From: Emiliania huxleyi CCMP1516
Lineage: Eukaryota; Haptophyta; Isochrysidales; Noelaerhabdaceae
Length of the DNA: 64,000 bases
Reading direction: 5' to 3'
Assembly: GCF_000372725.1 (NCBI RefSeq)
Contig: NW_005202237.1
Span: 126,501-190,500 of the forward strand
In this document: positions 20,601-29,075 of the stretch, one piece after another
How the letters are laid out: every line of letters starts with the position of its first letter
Numbering within the stretch: position 1 is the stretch's first letter
The notes under the pieces: model-generated
What the model saw: only the letters and a program-made list of their open reading frames with translations
Told to the model about the DNA's origin: nothing
Database searches by the model: none
Position numbers and translations under genes: made by a program

Positions 20601-21515
20601 TGCACCTTCCGCCCCTCCTCAATCTCTGCGAAGGCGCGCTTGATGGCGCGCTCCTCCCGCTCGACGAGCTGCGGACGGCGGCGGCGGGTGGTGGGACGCG
20701 GGGGAGGCGGGGCGGGCTTGCCAAGGAGCGGGCTGTGGCGGAGGCGGAGGCGGAGGCGGAGGCGGAGGCGGTGGCGGTGGCGGTGGCGGAGGCGGAGGCG
20801 GAGGCGGAGGCGGTGGCGGCGAGAGAGCCTGCTCCACTGTCCCCATGTCCGAGGCGCCCCTCTTGGCGGAAGAGACCTGCGCCTGCGCCGCGATCTCGTC
20901 GTAGGTGGGCAGCCTGTCGGACAAGACCTGCGCGCGGAGGCGGCGCGGTGCGGGTCGGGCGGAGGGCGTGTCAAGACGACCTCCCACGCCGTGCGCTGAG
21001 GCCTGTGAGCCGGCGACAGAGACGAGGGCGACGAGCACGCCGAGGCGGAGGAGCGAGCCGGGGACGGTGGGCAGGCGCGGACGGAGGTCTGAGAGGCCCT
21101 GCTTCGCCCGGTCTGCGAGCGCCGGCAGACCCGCGGGCGCGGCAGGCGTCGGCTCCACCGTGAGAAGAGCGGTTACGTTTACGACGCCGCGCTCCTCTAG
21201 GCGGAGAGCGAGCTGTGCGGCGAGGCCGGTCGGCGTCAGGTCGACCTCGGGGAGCTTGAATGCCGTCGCGCTCTTGCTCGCAGCGAGCGACTTCTTCTTT
21301 GCGACAACCGGCCGCTTCGTGCCATCTCGCGCACGGATGGTCTCTCGCCGGACGGCGACCTGCTGCCACAGGCCGGCCCCGCGAGCCGGCGCCGCGGCGG
21401 TGGCCCTTTTCCGAGGCGCCATCCGTGGGCTCGCAAGCCGACTCCCGCGATGCGCGATCGGCCCGCGCAGCGCCGCGCCGACGGCGGCGAGGGTGAAAAG
21501 CCAGCAAAGTCTCAT
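17668..21515 (-). CDS. Plastid-type multi-exon coiled-coil protein of unknown function
   Basis: ATG at 21515 starts MRLCWLFTLAAVGAALRG, a signal peptide, followed by an Arg/Ser-rich stretch; together they resemble the two-part leader of proteins sent to secondary plastids. A hydrophobic segment (LLRLGVLVALVSVAGSQA) follows. Downstream exons encode heptad-type helices: LVEREERAIKRAFAEIEEG, SSEVAAATAASKQLRAAGES, ALEGDITAALERAEKG, MADFESAEEALVRSRSM, AVAERSIVDGKVAPSTLPEF, SQLLQRAREAAVKAQEAS. The last exon (from about 18691) adds a Pro-rich region, a membrane helix (APIAAGAAVVAAAGFAGF) and Ala/Glu helices ending MGDISNLKAPK. The donor at GGCATCG|GTGAG is joined to GCAAGCAGCAG. Introns hold GGCCGAGAT repeats, a telomeric tract, a GC-AG intron made of a duplicate, and a 74-bp exon-plus-intron tandem repeat. 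Exon borders are partly inferred. Thylakoid or envelope scaffold is a guess only. Confidence 0.6.
19451..19533. repeat. Interstitial telomeric repeat (CCCTAA)n with (CCCTAG)n end
   Basis: About ten perfect CCCTAA units are followed by four CCCTAG units. On the coding (minus) strand the tract reads TTAGGG and begins directly after GAGGCCGCAG, so its GTTAGG could serve as a 5' splice site. It is flanked by near-identical copies of GGCCTCCTCGAGCACGCGGC (19426-19445 and 19538-19557). Confidence 0.95.
20157..20304. repeat. 74-bp tandem duplication of a micro-exon and intron
   Basis: Two units start at 20157 and 20231. On the minus strand each reads as a possible 30-nt exon piece (GCGCAGTCCGCGAGTGGCGG...) plus a possible 44-nt intron GTGCAGGGACACG...CCCCGCAG. 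The copies differ at only a few positions. Confidence 0.75.
20318..20408. repeat. 24-bp direct duplicate around an AT-rich insert (GC-AG intron)
   Basis: GCGTCGCGGTACGACTCGCC and four more bases occur at 20318-20341 and again at 20385-20408. The 43 bp between them are almost pure A/T. On the coding strand the insert ends TTA, making TTAG with the first base of the downstream copy; the upstream copy gives a GC donor. Removing 20341-20407 restores LRAAGESYRDAL. Confidence 0.8.
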
Positions 21516-21823
21516 GAGATTGGAGCCGGAAAGCTTGTCATCACCGCGTAGAATATTACTGTTTTCGCGGCGTGCCGTCCTCCCATCCCTCCCTTGGATT
21601 ATATGGTTTCTTTCTTTCTTTCTGTGTACGCCTCCCCGTGTTTGTAGCCCGGCGTGTGTGCCCCGTTTGTGCCGCGTCCCGTGCCCCCGAGTTCATTTTA
21701 AGTTTGCGGCGGTCCTATTCCCAGCTCGCGGGGCCAGTTCCTTTACCGGAAGAAAAACGGAAGAAAAACCGTGCGAGGCAGCTTCAGCGGCGATCGGGTT
21801 TTGCGCCGACCTGCTTCGCCCTT

Positions 21824-23182
21824 ATGCCCGCGGCGTCTACCCCTCCGGCCGTACCGAGGCCGCCAGCCGAGTACGTTCTGCGTGCTCGGGAGGCGGCGCT
21901 CGACTGGAGCAACGCGGCGCCCACGGGAGAGGCGGGCCCCTCCTCGGCGGCGGTGCCATCGCTGAGGCGGCTGAGAACGAAGTCGAGCGTATCGGGGCGA
22001 CAGGGCGAAGGCCCGGCCGACGCACATGGCGGCGACAGACCCGTCGTCGCACGCGTGGAGCTCATCCACTCGTGCGATGACGGGTCTGTCGTCACCATGT
22101 GCGTCAGCTGCCCCGACGTGCCGGCGCAGGCCTGCCGCTCTTTCAACCAGGACGCGCGGGCCACCGTCGCCGCGCTCCTCCGCGGCGAGCACGCGAGCTG
22201 CCCCGGTCGGCGGTACACCGGCCGGGAGCTTGCCGCGTGGGTGCTGACCGAGGAGCAAATTTCCAAGCTCAGGCTCGGCGACCTGCTCGGCCGGCGGGAT
22301 GAGTCGGCCGCGGCGGTGCTCTCCGCCTTTGTCGCGGCGCTCGACCTGCGAGCGCTGCGGCTCGACGACGCGCTCCGCTTCTTCCTCTCCCTCTTCCGCC
22401 TCCCGGGCGAGGCGCAGATGATCGGTCGCATCATGGAGGCCTTCGCGGCGCGGTACGCCACGCAGCACGCGGACACCCCGCTCGGCTCGGCCGACACGGT
22501 CTACGTGCTCTCCTACGCGCTCATCATGCTCAACGTGGACGCGCACAGCGCGGCGGTGACGCACAAGATGACGCAGCACCAGTTCGCCGCCGGGCTGCGC
22601 GGGGTCGACGGCGGCGCCGACCTCCCCGCGCCGCTGCTCGCCGAGCTGTACGCCTCGATCTGCGGGCGCGAGATCGTGATGGAGCAGCGCGAGTACATCT
22701 CGAGCAAGGTGGAGGGCTGGCTGTGCAAGCGCGGCGGCCGCGTGCCCTCCTGGAAGCGGCGCTACTTCATCCTGAGCGGCTCGTGCCTCTACTACTTCAC
22801 CTCGCCAAAGGACGCCGCACCGCTCGGCATCGTCCCGCTCGAGGGCGTCGAGGTGCGGCCGACCTCGCGCAGCCAGGCCAGCTTCGAGGTGCGCCCAGCG
22901 GCGCTGCCGGGCGCGCAGGCCGGCCCGAGGCACGTGCGGTCGGTGCGCGCCTCCTCGTACCGGCCGGGTGGCGCGCTGGTCGAGCAGGGCCACCACGCCT
23001 CCTTCCGCTTCCGGGCCGCGTCCGCCGCCGAGCGGCAGCGGTGGGTCGACGCCATCCGCGAGCACTCGGTCGGCGACCCGATGGCGGGCGTGCGGGCGAC
23101 CCTCTCGCGGCACAAGTCGGGCCGGTGGGCAGCCTCCTCGGGTGAGAAGGTGGCGGCGCCGCCCGCCCGCGCCGTGGTCTGA
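21824..23182 (+). CDS. Cytohesin-type ARF guanine-nucleotide exchange factor (Sec7-PH)
   Basis: One exon, 452 residues from the ATG at 21824. The Sec7 domain spans about residues 110-285: LRLGDLLGRRDE, then FRLPGEAQ with the glutamic finger (Glu about 196), IMEAFAARY, and NVDAHS in place of the usual NTDxHN. A PH domain (about 296-420) follows with EGWLCKRGGRVPSWKRRYFIL and CLYYF, very like cytohesin PH domains that bind phosphoinositides. The protein would load ARF with GTP at Golgi or plasma membrane and so start coat assembly; gamma-COP, an ARF effector, is encoded 6 kb away. The order matches animal cytohesins, but the N-terminal coiled coil is replaced by a disordered leader. Codons for residues about 66-94 lie in an 87-bp hairpin. 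TAG/TAA-free and intronless. Confidence 0.9.
   Translation: MPAASTPPAVPRPPAEYVLRAREAALDWSNAAPTGEAGPSSAAVPSLRRLRTKSSVSGRQGEGPADAHGGDRPVVARVELIHSCDDGSVVTMCVSCPDVPAQACRSFNQDARATVAALLRGEHASCPGRRYTGRELAAWVLTEEQISKLRLGDLLGRRDESAAAVLSAFVAALDLRALRLDDALRFFLSLFRLPGEAQMIGRIMEAFAARYATQHADTPLGSADTVYVLSYALIMLNVDAHSAAVTHKMTQHQFAAGLRGVDGGADLPAPLLAELYASICGREIVMEQREYISSKVEGWLCKRGGRVPSWKRRYFILSGSCLYYFTSPKDAAPLGIVPLEGVEVRPTSRSQASFEVRPAALPGAQAGPRHVRSVRASSYRPGGALVEQGHHASFRFRAASAAERQRWVDAIREHSVGDPMAGVRATLSRHKSGRWAASSGEKVAAPPARAVV
22019..22105. repeat. Coding hairpin with 41-bp arms
   Basis: 22019-22059 pairs with 22065-22105 at 37 of 41 positions across a 5-nt loop. It is 29 codons long, in frame, and encodes a linker just before the Sec7 domain. 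Confidence 0.9.
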
Positions 23183-24000
23183 CGAGTCCATCATTTGATT
23201 CTGTGTGTGTCGTGTGTCGTGCCCCTCTGTACGCTGTACGCCGTGTATACGATGTTACGTTTACGGGTCTGTGTACGGTCGGCCCGGGCCCCAGACCCCC
23301 AGTACGCAGTAGTCAGATTTTGATTCGTCCTCGCTCGGTGTCCTCGTGTTCGGCTTCTCCGGGACCAGAACTTCTCGCCCTTTCGCCTTTGGTCACACCG
23401 ATCTGCATTCGGAGATCGGACCCCGCGCCTCACCTACGCTAGAGAGTAAGCAGTAAGCTCCTTCGTGGCGCCCTGCAGCCACTGCGCGCGGTGCGCGCCC
23501 CCCAGGCCCTGCGCCGTCAGCTCCGAGCTGCCGCCCCCCGTCGCCATCGCCATTCGCGGCGGAGGGAGCGCAGCCCCCCACACAAAGACTCTGTGAGGCC
23601 AGCGTTCTTACATCTTAGCACAACACATGGAGTTCTTTTTGCCCGCGCGGTTTCTTTCTTTTTCTCGGGCGGTCTGCACCTGCGTAAGCAGATGGCCGCT
23701 TCGCTGGCTGCCCACAAGCGGTCTCGGCCCGGCGGTCGCTGCCAATGCCTCTTGGGCAATGCCTCGCTCCGGCCCCCCTTGCCCCTCTCCCTTCGGCGGC
23801 TCCCTTCAATGTATCGCGCAGGCTGCTCTGCGTGCTGCGCTTGCCATCGCGTCGCGTTTTTTCGTTCTCACAGCGAGACCAACAACAACACTCTCTCTCT
23901 CAAAACAAACACAACACGCCAACAAAAACAACCCCATCGCAAGCATCCTGCTGCGTCAGCTTCAGCCTTCTTTCACCGCCACAACGCTCATCCACTCGCA
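23183..24000. other. 3' flank of the ARF-GEF gene with gene fragment
   Basis: After the stop, GTGTGTCGTGTGTCGTG-type sequence; then the gamma-COP fragment (separate entry); then a C/A-rich stretch (23880-23960, CAACAACAAC and CTCTCTCTC). No intact gene. Confidence 0.4.
23455..23575 (-). pseudogene. Truncated copy of the gamma-COP 5' end
   Basis: The plus-strand words TGGCGCCCTGCAGCCACTGC, CCCTGCGCCGT and TCCGAGCTGCCGCC match 31983-32044, which is the start of the gamma-COP coding region on the minus strand. Here they are spread by small insertions that break the frame. Only about the first 25 codons and a little 5' leader are present. Both copies have the same orientation. A non-functional fragment. 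Confidence 0.75.
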
Positions 24001-24079
24001 CTGGGCCTCTTGAACTTTCAATGGAATGCTCCTGTCTCTACACAACTTCACCTTCTTCACGAGGAGGGTGCGCGGCGAA

Positions 24080-24690
24080 CCAGTTTAGACCAGTTTACTG
24101 CACTCCAAGTGCTCCAAGTTTAGACCACTGCTAAACACGAACCAGATTTTAATCCTGTTTACGATAAACTGGGTCTAAACCTGGTGTGTCTAATGGGTTC
24201 CCCCCCACCCCCCCGCGCGAGGCAGCGCGCACCTCCCCGCCCAGCTCCCCTGCTCTGTGACGAGAGAGGCCGTGTGGGAGAGAGAGAGAGATTTTTAGCA
24301 ATACCAAGAGGATGGGAGCACGGACTGGTTCCCCGCCACCATCGTCGCCCATTGGCCGACCAATAGCGAGCACGACACCGGCTGCTGATGCACTTCGACG
24401 ACCGGCATGGACGAGGTCATCAGACACGCTGCCCGACACCGTGCGCCTGTCCGGCCCGAGGCAGAGGATGGCGGCTGCACGCTGCCGCTTCCGCAGCCAG
24501 CGCGGCCGCGGCGGCGGAGCTAGCGCGAGGGGCTAGGTAGGGGCGCCCCTAGGGCCTAGGGGCGCCCTAAACCGGGTCTAAACCTGGTATGTCTAATGAC
24601 TAATGAATGGGGTCCCCCACCCAGGCCGACCCCTGTTTAGACCCAGTTGGTCGAAACTGGGTCTAATACAAACATGGTCTAAACTAGGTA
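24080..24690. repeat. Scattered GGTCTAAAC / GTTTAGACC motifs
   Basis: At least eight copies of GTTTAGACC or GGTCTAAAC in both orientations (24083-24190, 24570-24683), some as CTGGGTCTAAAC facing GTTTAGACCCAG. AGCAATACCAAGAGG at 24297 belongs to the small dispersed repeat also seen at 2928 and 46450. A short GC-rich frame lies between (24312-24536) without family match. Confidence 0.6.
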
Positions 24691-25339
24691 GGTAGGTAGA
24701 AAGGTGAAGAACAGCCAGGCTCGGACTGGACACCAACGCGGTATGGGTGGACGCAGGACAGATGATGACGACACGCACGAACGACACACAGACACAAACA
24801 AGCTCACAAGACACACAGCCAGCTGGCTGCCACACACCCTGGGTTGGCGTACACATAACTCAGGGCCACATTCTTCCTGTCGCCCCCCCCAGCACTCCAA
24901 GGTGCCAAGAGAAACAAACAAGGGCACAAACAAACAACAGACGACAGGAAGTGACGTGCGAGGCTAGAGCAGGCTTGCTCTACCTCTAGCAATCTCGCCG
25001 GCCGGCGAGGCACGGACGAGACCGTGCGTGGGGTCATGTGAGGTGTCTCTGGTCACTCTCCTCAGGGGCTAGCCGCCAGCGGCCAGCCCTATCTCGCACT
25101 CACAGGCAATGACAATCCAATGTATGAGTGTATGCAAGCAGAGGCACGTGTGCTAATTCTAGGCCGCACGTCGTGGCACCATAGATGGGCCCAGGTAGGA
25201 GGCTCCACGCCACCTGAATCGCGTCGTGCCACCTGAAAGCCACAAAATGCCGGATTTTGCACGAGACACACGCGGAAAGCGCCACGTGCCTCCACGAGTC
25301 CTTTGCAGCTTTTTGCACAAAATGCAGGTGGCTTTAGCC

Positions 25340-25575
25340 ACTTGCTCCATGAGCAAAACAGTGCAAAAAGCACCTGGAGCAGATGGCTTACGCCGCCTGT
25401 GGACAAGGACAAAACAGTGCAAAAAGCACCTGGAGCAGATGGCTTACGCCGCCTGTGGACATGGGCAAAACAGTGCAAAAAGCACCTGGAGCAGATGGCT
25501 TACGCCGCCTGTGGCCATGGGCAAACAGTGCAAAAAGCACCTGGAGCAGATTCCAAACGCCGCCTGTGGCCATGT
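25340..25575. repeat. 57-bp tandem repeat
   Basis: Four to five units of AAAACAGTGCAAAAAGCACC plus TGGAGCAGATGGCTTACGCC plus GCCTGTGGACATGGGC. The first word contains GTGCAAAAAGCAC, an internal palindrome. Last unit diverges (TTCCAAACGCC). Confidence 0.9.
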
Positions 25576-25589
25576 GACCGCTCGGGTGG

Positions 25590-26598
25590 CGCCAGGTGGC
25601 TTCGCCCCCCTCCAAGCCACCTGCCCCCCTCGCCACACCTGCCTGGAGGGCTGGAGCACGTGCGCCACCTGGGCCCGGGCAGGTGGCTCCAGGTGGCTTC
25701 GGCCCCTCTAAGCCACCTGCATGCCCCCCCTCGCCACACCTGGAGGGCTGGAGCACGTGCGCCACCTGGGCGTCACTTCGGGAATTTCATCGTGCGTGTT
25801 CTTATGAATAGGAATGTACTATACACCGCCTCGGCACCACGAGCCGCCCCCGCCGCGCCTCCACAATCCACTCTCGCAACTCTACCGCGCAGCCAGCACA
25901 CGACGTCGACGAGGCCGACAAAGCTCTGCATGGCCTGGTTTATCGGGGATCGAGTGATGGCGTATTATCGGGCAGTCTTCTCATTGGCGAGTCAGACTGC
26001 TCAGCGTCGGCAGCAACGGCGCGTGAGCAGCGCAGCCACCGGCTCCTGCGGCGTTTGCAGCCACACCAAACGCCCGCGCGGGCCGGGTTGAAGCCCCAGG
26101 CTTATGTCGACGCCGGACATTGATTGTAGCCGCCGATGACCGCCGCAGGCCCTCTTTCACACACCCCACAGTCCCAGTTTGCAGCGCGGGGAGGAGCGGG
26201 GAGGCTCGCGTTTGGCAGGCCAGCCCTTCCGTGGCTCGGATTTTCCGTTTCCGAATTCAAACTTGCGCCAGGTGGCGCACGTGCTCCGGCCCTCCAGGTG
26301 TGGCGAGGGGGGGCATGCAGGTGGCTTGGAGGGGCCGAAGCCACCTGGCGCCACCTGCCCACCCATCAGGCCCAGGTGGCGCACGTGCTCCAGCCCTCCA
26401 CGTGTGGCGAGGGGGGCGGGGCAGGTGGCTTGGAGGGGTCGAAGCCACCTGGAGCCACCTGCCCAGGCCCAGGTGGCGCACGTGCTCCAGCCCTCCTCGT
26501 GTGGCGAGGGAGGGGGGGCAGGTGGCTTGGAGGGGGCTGAAGCCACCTGTTGCCACCTGCCCAGGCCCAGGTGGCGCACGTGCTCCAGCCCTCCACGT
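25590..26598. repeat. CACCTGG satellite in opposed blocks
   Basis: Units of about 95-100 bp containing CCAGGTGGC, GAGGGCTGGAGCACGTGCGC and CTCGCCACACC. Two units lie in one orientation at 25590-25775 and four in the other at 26265-26598, where the assembly gap begins. Confidence 0.85.
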
Positions 26599-26698
26599 NN
26601 NNNNNNNNNNNNNNNNNNNNNNNNNNNNNNNNNNNNNNNNNNNNNNNNNNNNNNNNNNNNNNNNNNNNNNNNNNNNNNNNNNNNNNNNNNNNNNNNNN
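26599..26698. other. Assembly gap (100 N)
   Basis: Gap of conventional size inside the satellite, followed by a poly-C run at 26700-26717. The copy number of the satellite is therefore unknown. Confidence 0.95.
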
Positions 26699-27084
26699 GC
26701 CCCCCCCCCCCCCCCCCTTCTTGGCGCTCGCTAACCGTTCGCACCCACCACACTGTCCCACAAACAACGCACACACGCACTTCTCAGCACGCTAGATGGC
26801 TGGCAGTAGTAGCAGCGTGACGATGAAGAAAAGCTATCAACGCTTGTTTGTTCTCTTGGCACCTTGGAGTGCTGGCTGGGGGGGGCGACAGGGAGGATGT
26901 GGCCTTGAGTTATGTGTACGCCTACTCAGGGTGTGTGGCAGCCCGCTGGCTGTGTGTCTTGTGAGCCTGTTTGTGTCTGTGTGTCGCTCGTGCGTGTCGT
27001 CATCATCTGTCTAGCGTCCACCCATACCGCGTTGGTGTCCAGTCCGAGCCTGGCTGTTCTTCACCTTTCTACCTACCTACCTAC

Positions 27085-28050
27085 ACGGGTCAGGGGTCAG
27101 CCTGGACGTGCCAGCCACGTATCCACGCAAGCGTGGTCCGCGCGCATGGCATACAGGCGTTCGATGTAGGCCGCACGTCGTGGCACTATGACGAAGGTAG
27201 ACGTGCGGCTGCAGCGCGCCCGCCGCAGGCTCGGCGGTGCGCGCGTGTTAGCGATAAAGTTGCGGGTAGAGCCGTTCCCGACTTTTCGAATGCGAGGCCT
27301 CTGCGACGAGTGCCAGTCGCGCTGCGGAGCCACGCCCTTCGAGCCGCGTCCCGTCGGCACTACCCTCGAGTGCGTGTCGCCTTGGTTGGCGACACCCACT
27401 CGCCGAGGGCAGTCCGGCCGACGGGAGCCTGTCGCGCGCCGGCGACGAATGCGGCGTGCGTCGGCGGTTTCGAGTTCGAGGCGACGATGCGGGCACGACC
27501 ACCGCCCTGCTTCCTGACCCGGCAAGGAGGGGCCTACTCCCGTTCCGCGAGGAACAGGAGGTCTCCCCCCCTCCCCCGGCCTGGGCAGCGACGGGTGGAC
27601 GGCAGCCCCTTCCGGGTTGGCAGGCGAGAGTCTGCGGGGCTCACGAGCCGAGTCTCAACCACACGCCCCCGGCGCCTGTACTCCACCAAGTCAAAGTGAA
27701 AAGATCTTATCAGCCAGGCGGGCAGGGCAGGCGGGCAGGCGGGCGGGGTCAGGGAAGAGGGCCCTCGGGTTACGCCTCGCCCGGCCCCCTCCGAGGGGGT
27801 GGGGGGAAGGGGAAAGAGGGGGGCCCTCGGGGTGCGCCTCTCCCGGCCCCCTCCGAGGGGGGAAGGGAACTATTCTCTGTCCATCTACAGCTTGGGTGGT
27901 GGTACACTGCGTCGAGACAGCTCAGCCTCGCGCCCTGCCTTCCTGGAATACTTGCGAATACCCTGCTTCGCCGTGCACCTTCATTTCACGGTGTCGTGTG
28001 GGAAGAGCCTTGCCTGCCCTTTGCTCGCGCCTCCGTGGCTGCGCCGCGAC
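27085..28050. other. Upstream region of SmD2 with a 60-bp tandem pair
   Basis: GTAGGCCGCACGTCGTGGCAC at 27168-27188 recurs at 25160-25182, on the far side of the foldback. At 27757-27867 a GGGCCCTCGG...CCGGCCCCCTCCGAGGGGG unit occurs twice. The last 150 bp before the ATG are probably the SmD2 promoter and leader. Frames here show no family match. Confidence 0.4.
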
Positions 28051-28383
28051 ATGGCGACCACGCGCGCCGCGGACGCGGTCAAGGAGAAGAAGTCGGAGGA
28101 GGAGGAGTTCCACACCGGGCCGCTCTCGGTGCTCACGCAGAGCGTCAAGTCCAACACGCAGGTGCTCATCAACTGCCGCAACAACAAGAAGCTGCTCGGC
28201 CGCGTCAAGGCCTTTGACCGGCACTGCAACATGGTGCTCGAGAACGTCAAGGAGATGTGGACGGAGGTTCCCAAAAAGGGCAAGGGCGTCAAGAAGGCCA
28301 AGCCCGTCAACAAAGACCGCTTCATCTCGAAGATGTTCCTGAGAGGCGACTCGGTCATCATCGTGCTGCGCAACCCGAAGTAG
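28051..28383 (+). CDS. SNRPD2: Small nuclear ribonucleoprotein SmD2
   Basis: One exon, 110 residues, normal length for SmD2. After a charged N-terminus come the Sm1 motif ([47 protein letters not shown]) and the Sm2 motif ([19 protein letters not shown]), separated by the Lys-rich [16 protein letters not shown] insert typical of SmD2. With SmD1, D3, B, E, F and G it forms the ring on U1, U2, U4 and U5 snRNAs in the nucleus. ATG at 28051 is the first in frame and fits the family start. The gene converges on gamma-COP, 690 bp away. Confidence 0.95.
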   Translation: MATTRAADAVKEKKSEEEEFHTGPLSVLTQSVKSNTQVLINCRNNKKLLGRVKAFDRHCNMVLENVKEMWTEVPKKGKGVKKAKPVNKDRFISKMFLRGDSVIIVLRNPK

Positions 28384-29075
28384 ACTGCCGTTCAGCGGCG
28401 GGGGAGGGGGGCGCGGCAAACTGCCGCACGGGCCGCGCGCGCCGAACTTGCTGCCGCAGAGGGGGCAGCCGTTCGGCCGACTCGCTCGGCCGGCTGCGGG
28501 CGGGCTGCGCGTGTGTGCGTGTGCATGCAGGGCGGCTTCGCACGAGGGCTGCCTTCCCCCTCGCTGCCCCCTCCATCCACCCGCTCGCAAATGTTTGCGC
28601 CCGCCCCTGCATCGCTTAGAATCTGCCCCTCCCCCCTCTCACGAGGGCGGTGTACCCGTACTGTGGCGTCGCGTGCGCGCGCCCTCGTCGATCTGTCCGT
28701 TCCGCCGGGTATCCCCCGCAGCATGTGAGTCACTTAATCAATGTCAGAGCTCCCACTGGTGGATGATGCATGCCCGCCGGAAAGGATCAGGGGAATGCTC
28801 AGCATGGTGGTTCAGGTGCGGGCACCGAAAGCGGCGGTGACAACGAGAAGCGTCTTCATGGGGCGTTGCCGCTCTCGTGCTTCTCGGCCTGGATCATGGC
28901 TGCCTGGCGCGATGGCTGTTGTATACGCGGGAGTAGACGAATAAGACATCCCCCCTTCTCTCTCTCTCCCCACCGACCTCCGCCCCGCGCCGGCCGGTGC
29001 TGCGACTTGTGCGCGCCACCTCTCTCGCCCCAAGCCTCGCGGCCACTCGCCCCACCCCCGCCCCGCCCCGAGGCC
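28384..29075. other. Convergent spacer, SmD2 / gamma-COP
   Basis: Holds 3' ends of two convergent genes. A CTCTCTCTCTCCCC run at 28956-28970. No gene recognised. Confidence 0.4.

Larger units (their letters stand above)
24685..27084. mobile_element. 2.4-kb foldback element with about 240-bp inverted arms
   Basis: 24685-24922 is matched in reverse complement by 26845-27084 at roughly 95 percent. The outermost bases are (TAGG)n / (CCTA)n. Inward from the arms lie satellite units, again in opposite orientation on the two sides (25590-25775 against 26265-26598). The centre (25780-26260) is single-copy. A 63-bp piece of the right arm recurs at 62463-62527. No transposase frame is seen, so it would move, if at all, with help from elsewhere. 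Structure is clear; classification as a transposon is inference. Confidence 0.7.

Noticed and set aside
25340-25575. CRISPR-like array
   Set aside because: Repeats are contiguous with no unique spacers of constant length, and the host is eukaryotic.
25300-26560. Open frames through the CACCTGG satellite (GGARAPAL-type repeats)
   Set aside because: Open in several frames on both strands because the unit is stop-free; no family similarity.
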